Positions 10,328 through 20,423 of a stretch of 64,000 nt of DNA are shown one piece after another. Both the position numbers and the translations under genes were made by a program. The notes beneath the pieces are model-generated. The model was not told the origin of the DNA and did not search any database. It was given only the letters and a program-made list of their open reading frames with translations. The stretch's first letter is position 1, and each line of letters starts with the position of its first letter. Source of the stretch: Jaltomata sinuosa. Taxonomy: Eukaryota; Streptophyta; Magnoliopsida; Solanales; Solanaceae. Where the stretch lies: positions 1-64,000 of the forward strand of contig QJPP01003142.1 of the NCBI GenBank assembly GCA_003996215.1, written 5' to 3'.

Positions 10328-10604
10328 TGATAACGCTCCTCTCTTTGACGGTCAATGTGACGGATCGTCACACTTGTGACGGACCGTCACTCAGGCCGTC
10401 ACTCTTAGGCAGAACGTCGTTTTTCTCGTAATTTCTTCCGTTTCCGTGTTTGTTCCCATTTCCTACAAATACAACATAAAAACATCAAAAACAACAACGG
10501 TTGCTTGAAAACGTACGATTGTTCTTAGTAAAAAGGAGTCGATAGTGACGTAAATTGGCGTCACATCAGATATCCCATCTGCGTCCGAAATGGACTTTAA
10601 CCCT
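10328..10604 (-). repeat. LTR remnant with palindromic unit U8, ending at the pararetrovirus
   Basis: It starts TGATAACGCT on the plus strand, like the LTR end at 8133, then diverges. U8 (10335-10415) is a complete composite unit. A 16 bp stretch at 10333-10348 is identical to gag sequence at 9330-9345. From ~10420 to 10604 nothing is recognised. Confidence 0.5.
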
Positions 10605-10612
10605 AATGATAT

Positions 10613-11472
10613 TTGATGATGGATGCACACCAAATTGATTTTAGTCCAGGTTTACTGGCAAGAAAGTACATCCAAAATGAATTTTCAAATCATAAGTGGA
10701 ATCAGTTTAAAATTTATTTTTTTGACACTTATAGTGAAGACGATCTTAATAATATTTCTCAAGAATTTTATGAAAATTGTGTTTTACATAATCATATCAT
10801 GTTCTTTGTTCCTTGGTTTATAACCACTTATTTACCTTTATTTATAAATGTTCTCGAACGATCTTATAAAGATGTAACATGTAATATTGTTAAAGCTAGC
10901 TTTATCCACCGCATTCATCGTTTATATTATCTAATAATACAGGTATCACTTTTACTGCTTTTCAAAAATTTATTGAAAATGATGTTGCAGCTGTTAGCAT
11001 AACTGAGATTAATAATCTCATCTCTCAAAATAATTATTTGGGACTTTATGTTAAAGTCTTGGGAGAGCATATCAGTTCCCTTGATAAAAAACTGGATGAG
11101 CTGACCACTTTAGTTATTCAGATAAAAACAAATTTGGAAAATTCTGATAAAGCTTCCACGTCAAAGCAGTTTTCTAAACTCCCTACTCCTGTACAAAGAC
11201 CGCCTGAGATTCAGAACTTTGTATTTAAACCTCTTTACGATTTAGAAGAACTTCTTGATAAAAAGTTTTCTAAATTACGGGCTAAGCCTATGGATTTGTC
11301 CGAAGATTTCGCAACTAATATAGAGAACACTTTTGATATTAAAAATCAAATTGATCTAGAGTTAATAAACTTCGTGGCTATCCCAAGAAAAATAGTGGTA
11401 ATACCAACTTTGCTTATAAACCTAGTATGCAAACGTATTATTATTCCAGACCAAACCCTCAAGATGTATTGA
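10613..11472 (+). pseudogene. Pararetrovirus N-terminal region (movement/linker, tentative)
   Basis: The left frame (10613-11002) and a second frame (11038-11472) join through at least one frameshift near 10910-11040. The second part is Lys/Glu-rich with heptad-like spacing (HISSLDKKLDELTTLV), consistent with a coiled coil that often links movement and capsid regions in caulimovirids. No catalytic motif is visible. The true N-terminus is missing because the virus sequence begins abruptly near 10605, next to Athila-derived sequence. Assignment to movement protein rests on position only. Confidence 0.45.
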
Positions 11473-12430
11473 TTGAGGAACGTGATTGGAACCAGACTAA
11501 TACTTCTTATAGTGGTACTGAAATCTATGAATGGAACCTAGATGGCCTGACTGATAGATAGCTTACTATTCTTGTTCATAGAATGCTTATGTATGCAACT
11601 ATCTGTAAAAGTACTAAAAAAACAGATAGAAATATTTGCAAAATGATTATTGCAGGATTCACTGGTCAACTTAGAGACTGGTGGGATAATTATATGAGTA
11701 TTGAAGCTAAGGCTGCGATTATAAATGCCACTGCCGACAATGAAGGTGTTGATAACTTAGGAATGGCTTTAACCAGAAACAGAGAAGACACTGTTTATAC
11801 ACTGGTCTTAACCATTCTAGAACATTTTAATGGTAGATTTACCAACCAGTATGAAACTGTCTGTTCCCTATTAAATGGTCTACGATGTAGATATTTAGGA
11901 GAATTTAGATGGTATAAAGATACTTATTTGAGTCGAGTAATGGAATTACCCGAAAACGCTCTTGAGCACTGGAAAGCTATGTTTATAGATGGCTTACCAC
12001 CATTATTTGCTGAGTGAGTTAAAAAGTCTCTAAGAAATCCGCAAGGAACTATCCCTTACGACGCTTACACCTATGAAAAACTTATAGGAACTTGCACTCA
12101 AGAGGGTATCAACTTGTGCAATAAATTAAAACTATCCAGACAGCTTAAGATTGATAAGCTTAGAGAAAGATCCCAGTTAGGAGATTTATGTACCCAGTTT
12201 GATTTACCAGATACCACTGCTAATAAGCACAGAAAATCTAGGGATTTAGATCATAGTAATCCTTATCGGAAGAAGAGATCTAGACGTAGGTCTAAGGAAG
12301 AAAGAGAAGAATGAAAAGCTCATCGTAAGTCTCATAGATTTACAAAAAATAGGTCTAGGCGTGATATCACAAAGACCAAATGTTATAAGTGTGGAAAATT
12401 TGGTCACATAGCACCCAATTGTAAGCTGAA
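11473..12430 (+). pseudogene. Pararetrovirus coat protein with zinc knuckle
   Basis: One frame is continuous in phase from about 11473 to 12430 apart from stops near 11560, 12015 and 12312. It carries a conserved capsid-like core (AGFTGQLRDWWDN, then a segment ending GLPPLFAE) and an Arg/Lys-rich stretch, then the CCHC zinc knuckle CYKCGKFGHIAPNC at 12381-12422. This order (capsid core, basic region, CCHC) is the caulimovirid coat protein pattern, where the knuckle binds the pregenomic RNA. The stops are single-base in nature. A frameshift just after the knuckle separates it from the protease frame. Confidence 0.75.
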
Positions 12431-15022
12431 AAGCTTAAAGCCTTAGAACTAAATGAAGATATTCATGATAAGATCTACAGCTTTTTATACACCTAAGGTT
12501 CTGAGTCAGATTATGATTCTAATTCTAGTTCACAGGAGCAGATGGATCAACCAGAGTCTTCTGGAAATAACCAGACAACCGCTGCAGAAGCTTGTAAATG
12601 CCAAGGCGATATGTGTCATTGCAAAAATGATGAATTTTATAAATTACAATCGCAATTTGAAGATATGAACATGCTTACCATTACTTCTGATAATGTGATA
12701 GAACTACTAAAAGAAGTAACCGATAATAATCTGCGAGAAAAAATCATTCAATTGGCTGCTAATAACAAAGCCAGTTCCTCAAACTCTTTTGGATCAAAAA
12801 ATGATTTTGAATTGGATTATTTTGCACCTTATTCTTTGTCTGAAGTTAATAATAGACTTGCCAGGCAACCTGTTGTTATACGAGATACTTCTTTTGATGA
12901 TTTAAAAGGAGAAATTGAAAATTTAAAAAAAGAGATCAAGGCGCTTAAACAAAATCAGATTATATGTGATCACCGCCTTACTCAAATTGAGAAAGCTGAT
13001 AGCAAAGGTAAAGGTATTGTTGAATATAATACTTTGGCCAAACCTATCAATATTGATAATAAGCAAAACATGTTTTTAGGAATGATGCAAATCGTTATCG
13101 CCCATAAATGGTTTGTTAAATGCATCATTTTAATTGATAATACTTTTTCTATAACTGAAGTAGCTATGATTGATAGCGGGGCCGACGTAAGTTGTATTCA
13201 AGAGGGCCTTGTGCCAACAAAATATTTTGAAAAAACAACTCATATGGTCAGATCTGCTTTAGGTCATGTACTAGATATAAAATATAAATTGCCTAACACA
13301 CAGATTTGCCAAAATAAAGTGTGTATTCCTCACTTCTTTTTCTTATTGAAAAACCAGTTATACCCTCCGATTATACTCGAAACCCCTTTCATAAATGCGA
13401 TTTATCATTTTACTAGCATAACGGCTAAGGGTTTTTGTGCTACTTACAAAGGACAAAACATCAGTTATACTTTTATCACTGATCCTGTTTCCCGTGATAT
13501 AAATGCATTAATTAATATGACACAAAGGCATATTGATTCTTTGCAATTTGAATTATTAAGTTTAAATATATTTGATACTATGAAATCCACCAAAGTACAA
13601 GAAAAAATAAAACTGATTTCTGAGAAGATTGTCGTTGATATTTGTGCTGATCATCCTAGTGCTTTTTGAAATCGAAAAAAGCATATTGTGACCCTTCCAT
13701 ATGAAGAAGGCTTCTCTGAGAATAATATTCCTACCAAATCTCGTCCCTGCCAGATGAACGCCGAATTAGTTGAATTCTGCAAAAGAGAAATTGATATGTT
13801 ATTACAGAAGGGTTTGATAAAACCTTCAAAATCTCCTTGGTCTTGCACTGCCTTTTATGTTAATAATGCGGCGGAAAAAGAACGTGGCGTACCCAGGTTA
13901 GTAATAAATTATAAATCTTTAAACAAACATCTTAAATGGATTCAGTATCCTATTCCGAATAAAAGAGATTTATTGTCAAGATTATATGATGCTAACATCT
14001 TTTCAAAGTTTGATTTAAAGTCGGAATATTGGCAGATACAAATTTTTAAAGAACATTCTTACAGAACAGCGTTCAATGTCCCGTTTGGACTATACGAATG
14101 GAATGTTATGCCATTCGGTCTAAAAAATGCTCCTTCAGAATTTCAGAAAATTATGAACGATATTTTCAATCCCTATTTAGACTTCATCATAGTCTATATT
14201 GACGACATTTTGATTTATTCCAAAACTTTGGAAACTCATATTAAACACCTAGACGTGTTTAAGAAAATTGTGATACAAAATGGTTTGGTGATTTCTAAAC
14301 CAAAAATGAGTCTTTTCCAAACTAATGTCCGATTTCTAGGACATCTTATTTGTCAAGGAAAAGTAACCCCTATTCAAAGATCAATTAATTTTGCTTCAAA
14401 ATTTTTTGATGTTATCACAGACAGAACCCAGCTTCAAAGGTTCTTGGGAAGTTTAAATTATATCTCTCCCTTTTACAAAGATCTATCAAGAGATTTAGCC
14501 CCTTTGTATGATAGGCTTAAAAAGGATCAGAAAAAACCTTGGACTGCTAGTCTCACCGACTTAGTCAAAAATATCAAAATCAGGGTTAAAACCTTGACTT
14601 GCCTATCTCTTGCTAATCCAACCTGACAAAAGATTATAGAGACCGATGCATCCAACATCGGCTATGGCAGAATTTTGAAACAAATCAACCCGAATAACAA
14701 GAATGAATATTTGATTCGATTCCACTCAGGAAAATGGAGCGATGCTCAGAAAAAATATGCTACGGTAGCACACGAGATGTTAACCATAGTTAAATGTGTT
14801 TTAAAATTTCAATATGATTTATACAATCAAAAGTTTTTGATAAAAATAGATGCTCAATCGGTGAAATATATGTTTGATAAAGATTTCAAACATGACGCGT
14901 CAAAATTAATGTTCGCTAGATGGCAGGCTCAACTAGCCTCATTTGATTTCGACATTCATTATAAAAAGGGAAGCGATAACTCTCTCCCATATTTCTTATC
15001 CCGAGAATACCTTTCACAATGA
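12431..15022 (+). pseudogene. Pararetrovirus protease-reverse transcriptase-RNase H
   Basis: All in one phase, broken by stops near 12495, 13667 and 14624. The aspartic protease motif DSGADVSCI begins at 13172. The reverse transcriptase has the caulimovirid fingers and palm, with PFGLKNAPSEFQ and the catalytic YIDD at 14195-14206. RNase H follows the third stop, with TDASNIGYG near 14642 and a C-terminal DN.LPYFLSR motif before the stop at 15020-15022. Two of the stops interrupt otherwise collinear sequence and look like point mutations. The enzyme would copy pregenomic RNA into DNA. Here it is inactive as a polyprotein, although the YIDD box is retained. Confidence 0.88.
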
Positions 15023-15242
15023 GTTATCTAGCCCCTTTCTTTACTGAAAAAACCCTAATCATGATCTTAAAGATTGTTCCTCTTAATAGAGATATACAAG
15101 AACTCATTATATGGAGGATTATAGATAGCATGATAATGGATGTCGTATTCTATGAAGAAATCATCAATCTAGAAGAAGAAAGATATTTCTATGATAATTA
15201 TTATGATACATGTGAATAAAACTAAAGTGTTTCGTTTGCAGG

Positions 15243-16637
15243 ATGGACCCTCCTTGGGTAACCAAGGCTAGAGGCCGAGGAAATAGAGGAAGGGTACGAT
15301 CGTCCCCAGTATCATCAGGATCGTCATACAGATCCTCATCCCGTCTCCCAGTGATACAAAAATATAGACTGAGCTTGATGAACACGAAAAATACTCAGAA
15401 TACTAGTTCATCATCAATACACCTGGAAGATATTCCAGTAAATGATCCATTATATGCACAACTACAGGAGTATTTATCTCAAAAGCAAAACGATACTTTT
15501 GCATCTGTAGCAAAGGAAGAGGTTGATGATACCAAATCCTACGAAAAAGTATCAAAGAGAGAAATGATATTTCTCCTAGAAAAATCTGATATACAGAGAA
15601 AAGAAGAGCCTTGGAAGATATTTCAAAGGTATTTAATCAACGGATTATATTTTCTGGGTGAATCATACAAAACCTGATCTTATTATGAGACAATCCTCAT
15701 AAGTACAGGAAATGTCGAATTTCAGCATTTATCCGGATACAACACCAGCGAAAACGTTTATAACTTCTCAAAAATCATAATTAAATAAATCATATCTGTT
15801 GAAGATCGGGGTATATCCACAATGAAAGAAAGGCAGATAAGCCTGAATAAAGTGTCCATGAATTTCACATATTGGGACTACATTCATGCTTTTGATAAAG
15901 TTCTCATCTATAACAATGAGAAGCATAAGCATACATGGTTCTTAAAGATTTGTGCGAAAATATTCGCAGAACCTATTCCTAATTGGTTCCTAAATTGGTG
16001 GTCATACCACGGTCCAACAACCAAGATTTTACCAGACCCGTTTCTCCAGTTATACAAAGAATGGGTGAAAGTATCACCTAATCTCAGTGAAATACATCAC
16101 ACAGATCATATCTGTTATATTGAAAGAATTGATCAAATATATTTTTTTATTGAATTCTCCATCCCCTGGATTCATAAGTGGACCCCAGAAGTGGGCTTTA
16201 CTGACGAGCAGATTCCTTGCTTATATAGAAATTTTTATAATAATTTCTGGGATAAGTTAATGAAATGAGATCCCAAGATAAAATCCTACTATGGACAGGA
16301 ATTGCTAGATCTTATTAAAAATAAGATCCAAGAATACAACCTTGCACCACAGAAGGAAATTGTGCAAGACAACTCAGTCAGGCATATGGCTAGAAAAATC
16401 TCTATTCAAGATGGAGATAAAGAAGAAATGATAAAGAATTATCTTGAAGAGGTGAGAAGAAATCTACTCCTCAATATTACTCATTATGAGAAGTCTGACA
16501 CCTCAATGAGGAGTGAAGCCAGTGATGACGTTGCAGATATGCAAGAAGCTCAAATGAGCAAACCTACTCCGGAAGATATGCTGGAAAAGGCGGAAGATCT
16601 CCTGCGTCAACTAAAGGGAAAAGGAAGAAGTGAATAA
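15243..16637 (+). pseudogene. Pararetrovirus downstream gene (position of transactivator/inclusion protein)
   Basis: The frame opens with ATG at 15243, 220 bases after RNase H, and stays in one phase to 16637 with stops near 15675, 15786 and 16266. The N-terminus is Arg/Gly/Ser-rich. The middle is aromatic-rich (FAEPIPNWFLNWW, PWIHKWTPEVGF). The C-terminus is acidic and Lys/Glu-rich with coiled-coil character (EDMLEKAEDLLRQLKGK). The position after RNase H and before the main promoter corresponds to the translational transactivator slot in several caulimovirids, but I see no diagnostic transactivator motif, so function is left open. No frameshift is needed to read through the whole length, which makes it the best preserved gene of the insertion. 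Confidence 0.6.
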
Positions 16638-17380
16638 AGATAAGCTTTAATAACAGTACATACAACTGTTTAAAAAGCTTGGGTAACAGTAGATACAGTA
16701 GATACAGATTTCGTTTGTTTTATAGTTGCTCTATAAATAAGGGGGTCTTTCATTTCTTTAAGGGCAGGCTTTTTAGAAAACCATTTTTAGCTTTCTTTCT
16801 CTACTCTCCCTTCTCTCTATTTGTAAAATTTTTGTAAGATTGCCGGATACAAACCGGAGTTTATAAGAATAGTTCTTCACAAGGTATTTACTCTGTTTCT
16901 CTTGTATTTCCTTTTTATTTTTCTTCGATCTACGCAGTGACTATGTCCGGCTAAAAAAATTCGTATCTATGTCGAATAGCTAACTTCGCTTTTATATCTA
17001 CCATGAAAGATCTAGTCTTTATCTAGATATAAACAAATTTATATATGGTTTCTTGACTTGGTTCCAAGATGGTGGTACAGTCAGATCTGATACTATTGTT
17101 ATTAACTTTGTCTTAGTGACTCCGTCTAGCCAGCCGTGGTCTCAAGCCTGTTAAAGGAGAAAATGACATCTTTACCTGGTTAGAACTGCTAGACACATGA
17201 GTTTAATAGCAATATGTATTAGATCTCGACAGGCCCCTTGCCTGGGTAAAAGCTTCAACAGCTTCCATACAGCCATCAAATCATATAAGAATTTGTATAT
17301 ATCTTGATCCTTAATCAATACTTTAAGGATGACTTGCTAGAATTTGACTATGGTGGACTACCGCCCGGTCTTCTTCGATC
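16638..17380 (+). other. Pararetrovirus intergenic region and leader
   Basis: Non-coding stretch after the last viral gene. It contains a short tandem AGATACAGT-like repeat near 16690-16710, a TATA-like box, a pyrimidine-rich run (16785-16820), and a leader-like segment. I looked for the tRNA-Met primer site TGGTATCAGAG and did not find it, so the insertion probably ends inside the leader. Confidence 0.55.
16731..16740 (+). promoter_or_regulatory. TATA-like box of the pararetrovirus major promoter
   Basis: CTATAAATAA followed by a purine run and TCTTTCATTTC lies ~95 bp after the last viral gene, where the 35S-type promoter of caulimovirids is found. Activity is not shown by sequence alone. 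Confidence 0.5.
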
Positions 17381-17388
17381 TTGTCCAA

Positions 17389-17622
17389 CCATACAATTTT
17401 TATACAATAATTATACATTTTTTATGCATATTTATACAATAATTATACATATATATTTTTTTTTTACAAATAATGATACAATTTCTATACACATCTTATG
17501 CATATACATATTTTATACAATAATTATACAGTTTCTATACACATCCTATACATTTTCTATATAAATCTTATACAAATACGTATTCGATGCTACAACTATA
17601 TAATTTTTATACAATTATATTT
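17389..17622. repeat. AT-rich TATACA repeat block, first copy
   Basis: Irregular units built from TATACAATAATTATACA and TATACACATCYTATACA. The block is nearly the same as 18330-18555 in order and spacing, so it is a direct duplication and not chance AT-richness. Confidence 0.7.
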
Positions 17623-17627
17623 AGGGA

Positions 17628-18940
17628 TAAGGACAAATATAGCCACTCGGACAAAATAAATGCCAACCAAATAGCCACTAAATTTGAATTTCCAAATTCT
17701 AGCCATTTTGGCCTTTCTGTTTTGGTTTCTCGCCTACGCCTCTTCTCTTTCCTTTTTTTTTTGTCGCTTAGCTTTTTCTTCTTCCTTTTTCACTTTTTTT
17801 TCCTTATTTTTTGGCAGCTTTGTTTTTTTAAAAAAAATTGCTAATTTATTTTTTTAACAATCAGATATAGTTTTATAAAAAATATTTTTTTTTCCGCTGC
17901 TCTTTTTTTACTTTTCTATTTGTTGCTTTTTCAACAATTAAATATAAAAAGAGTATATTTTTTCAAAAACAATAAAAAAATGTATCGTCTTCTTCTATTT
18001 TTTTCTGTTCTTTTTTTTATGGTTTATATACACATTCTATACAGATACATATTCTATACAATAATTTAATTTTTATACACATCCTATACAGATACATATT
18101 TTATACAATAATTATACAGTTTATATACAAATCCTATATAGTTTCTACAGAAATCTTATACAAATACATATTCTATACAATAATTATACCATTTTTATAT
18201 ACATCCTATACAGTTTCTATAAAAATCTTATATAGATATATATTCTATATAACAATTATATAGTTTTGATATGCATCCTATACAGTTTATATAGAAATAT
18301 TATACATATACATATTCTATACAACAATGCTACAATCTCTATACAATAATTATATATTTTTTTGTACATATTTATACAATAATTATACATATACATATTT
18401 TTTTACAAATAATGATACAATTTCTATACACATCTTATACATATACATATTTTATACAATAATTATACAGTTTCTATACACATCTTATATATTTTCTATA
18501 TAAATCTTATACAAATACGTATTTTATGCTACAACTATACAATTTTTATACAATGGCATTTAATTATAAAAAGTATAACTTAATTTGAACTTGCCAAGAA
18601 AATAAGATAAGAGTATTATATGCTAATATATTTATTATACACTTTATATAATAAATAAAAAATTAAAAAGAGTAACAACAAAAAAAGAAGCCATCAAAAA
18701 AAAAGGAGCAACGAAAAAAAAAATGAAATAAAAGAATTAGTGGAAAAAAAAGAAAGAAGAAAACAAAATGAAAAAGTCAACAAAAACTGCATTCAAATTG
18801 GGTTAATAGTTCAAACGTAGGCCATTTTAATCAACGGCTAAAAATAGAAAGTAAAATGGCAGAAAGTCCATTTTCTGTCCAAGAGGACAAACGTGGGCCA
18901 TTTATTTTAAAAAGGGCCACACAATGTCCTTTTCCCTTGA
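17628..18940. mobile_element. Possible non-autonomous TIR element, AT-rich
   Basis: The left edge reads GGATAAGGACAAATATAGCCAC and the right edge, reverse complemented, reads GGGAAAAGGACATTGTGTGGCC, an imperfect inverted repeat. The interior is non-coding, mostly poly-T and TATACA repeats. A target-site duplication could not be fixed, so superfamily is unknown. Confidence 0.35.
18330..18555. repeat. AT-rich TATACA repeat block, second copy
   Basis: It matches 17389-17622 almost base for base, including the terminal ATGCTACAACTATA and the run to TTTTTATACAAT. More TATACA units lie upstream at 18015-18330. Confidence 0.7.
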
Positions 18941-20269
18941 TTTTACCCCAAAACAAACCCAAACGGAACCATGAGCATCCCTACGCTACACCATTTTCTT
19001 TGGTTGTCATTAGCTTATAAGTTATACTAGATGGCCCGTGCCCCTGATCAACCATCAATACATCACAATTCAATAGAAAAACACTCAATACAAAGGAGAA
19101 AGAGACAAATTTACAATAACTTCCTTAAGAGCAAGAATGAAACTGCTCAGTGCATTACTACACCATGCGAAAATTCATTCTACTAAACTACGAAGTCCAC
19201 TCTTTTTTTGTTTTTCTTTTTGGTCCTTATATGTGATGCTCTATAAACCAGCGAAACAGAATCAATTACCCCCCCCCCCCCATATATATATATATATATA
19301 TATATTCATGATCTTGTACATTAGTCTATATATCTTCAAATGCGGGAAGCCTAGATTTTAGTTTGTTGAGGGCTTATTATATGAGAAGAAACCTTAAGAA
19401 AAGTTTGTTCACCAATTCCGAACCTTCCGAAAGCCAAAAGAAGGTACAATCTTCAAAGTTGTCAGGTCTTCTTCTCCCACTAAATTTTCAACAGGGAAAA
19501 AGTTCAATGTAACAAATATATACTGCTAAGAAAAAGGGTTACAAGAAATGTTCAACCAATGTTAAATATCAGTGCGAGATCTTACAGACGTTTTTATTTA
19601 TTTTATGAGAACTTATGCAGCGTAGATTACATCTTAAAGTGCTAGATTACACACACAATGTAATCTCTTTTTTTTCCTGCCTTTTTAATCTAATTTTCTT
19701 CTTCACATAGATTTTCTTTTCTATTTATTTTGACACAAAATAAATGTAGTTCTGGCTAGTACTCTAAACTATATATATATAAAAGAGGATCCTCAACCCG
19801 CCTACGTGGCGCTCCTAAGCATTCAAAAAATATATTTATCTTTTTCACAATTTTTTTTAAAAACAATGTACTCTACAACCACCAAATGACACATCCCATC
19901 CAATTACTAACTCTGTGAAGCCATACAATCATTTAGTTAACTAAAACTCAAACAAAAAAATGTACAACTCAAAGAGTCGCTTCTGCTTAAAGCTGCTTCG
20001 GTTAAACAAAATAGAACAGGCGCTTCCTTAGTCCTCTCCCGCTTACGCTTTCAATTCAATATTTCACGATGATATTGACATCTACTCCTTATCTTTCTTC
20101 TTACTTCTTCTTCTTTTCCCTTTCCTTTGTGATAGACCTCTTTTGAATTTATTAGTTTATGTGACCGCGTAATGCTAACTTAAATAACCCTAATTCAGAA
20201 TTCTCTTGGTAATTCTCCTAATGACTACTGTAATAAATTGTTTAATATTTATAAAGATGATGTATTGTA
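18941..20269. other. Intergenic, no gene recognised; microsatellite and possible Helitron end
   Basis: A C13 run followed by an (AT)n run lies at 19269-19305. At 19025-19040, read on the minus strand, the sequence ends GGCACGGGCCATCTAGT, which resembles a Helitron 3' terminus (CTAG before T). At ~19764, TCTAAACTATATATATATAA followed by CTACGTGGCG resembles a Helitron 5' end. Neither end is paired with certainty. Short frames lack motifs. Confidence 0.3.
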
Positions 20270-20423
20270 TGAGTTAGGATATACTATTAAACATGTGGTT
20301 TAGCTATAGTATTATGTTTTTATTCTTATGTAAAGACTGATTATTCTATTTAATTTGTTTTAGTAAAATTCATATTAAATAGATCATTGTGCCTACATGT
20401 GTGTCCTTTACTTATATAGTAGA
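20270..20423 (+). repeat. Copia 5' LTR, first part
   Basis: It starts TGAGTTAGGATATACT and matches 32506-32656 closely. The last five bases, GTAGA (20419-20423), are the target-site duplication of Tekay-1. Confidence 0.75.

Larger units (their letters stand above)
1..10604 (-). mobile_element. Athila-type Ty3/gypsy retrotransposon, rearranged, 3' end beyond window
   Basis: On the minus strand the order is LTR remnant, tRNA-Asp primer site, gag, a second LTR with its own primer site, gag/pol frame, env-position gene. Long pol followed by an extra downstream gene, with a tRNA-Asp primer site, is the arrangement known for Athila. The 3' LTR is not reached: bases 1-363 do not resemble the LTR at 8133-9324. 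The 10328-10604 flank is the least certain part. The copy is rearranged (LTR and primer site inside gag), but its pol frame is open throughout. Confidence 0.82.
10605..17380 (+). mobile_element. Endogenous pararetrovirus (Caulimoviridae, solendovirus-like), decayed
   Basis: On the plus strand the order is a probable movement/coat linker region, coat protein with zinc knuckle, aspartic protease, reverse transcriptase, RNase H, a downstream gene, and a TATA-containing non-coding region. No integrase and no LTRs are present, which separates it from the flanking retrotransposons. Gene content and the downstream reading frame resemble solendovirus-like EPRVs known from tobacco and tomato. It is truncated at the 5' end and carries several frameshifts and stops in each gene, so it cannot encode functional virus. 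Both edges are approximate. Confidence 0.85.

Noticed and set aside
10605..17380. Functional integrated virus
   Set aside because: Every gene has stops, several have frameshifts, the 5' end is missing and no tRNA-Met primer site was found.
17304..17844. Small hydrophobic open frames rich in Ile/Tyr/Phe
   Set aside because: They arise from TATACA and poly-T repeats and have no homologue that I recognise.
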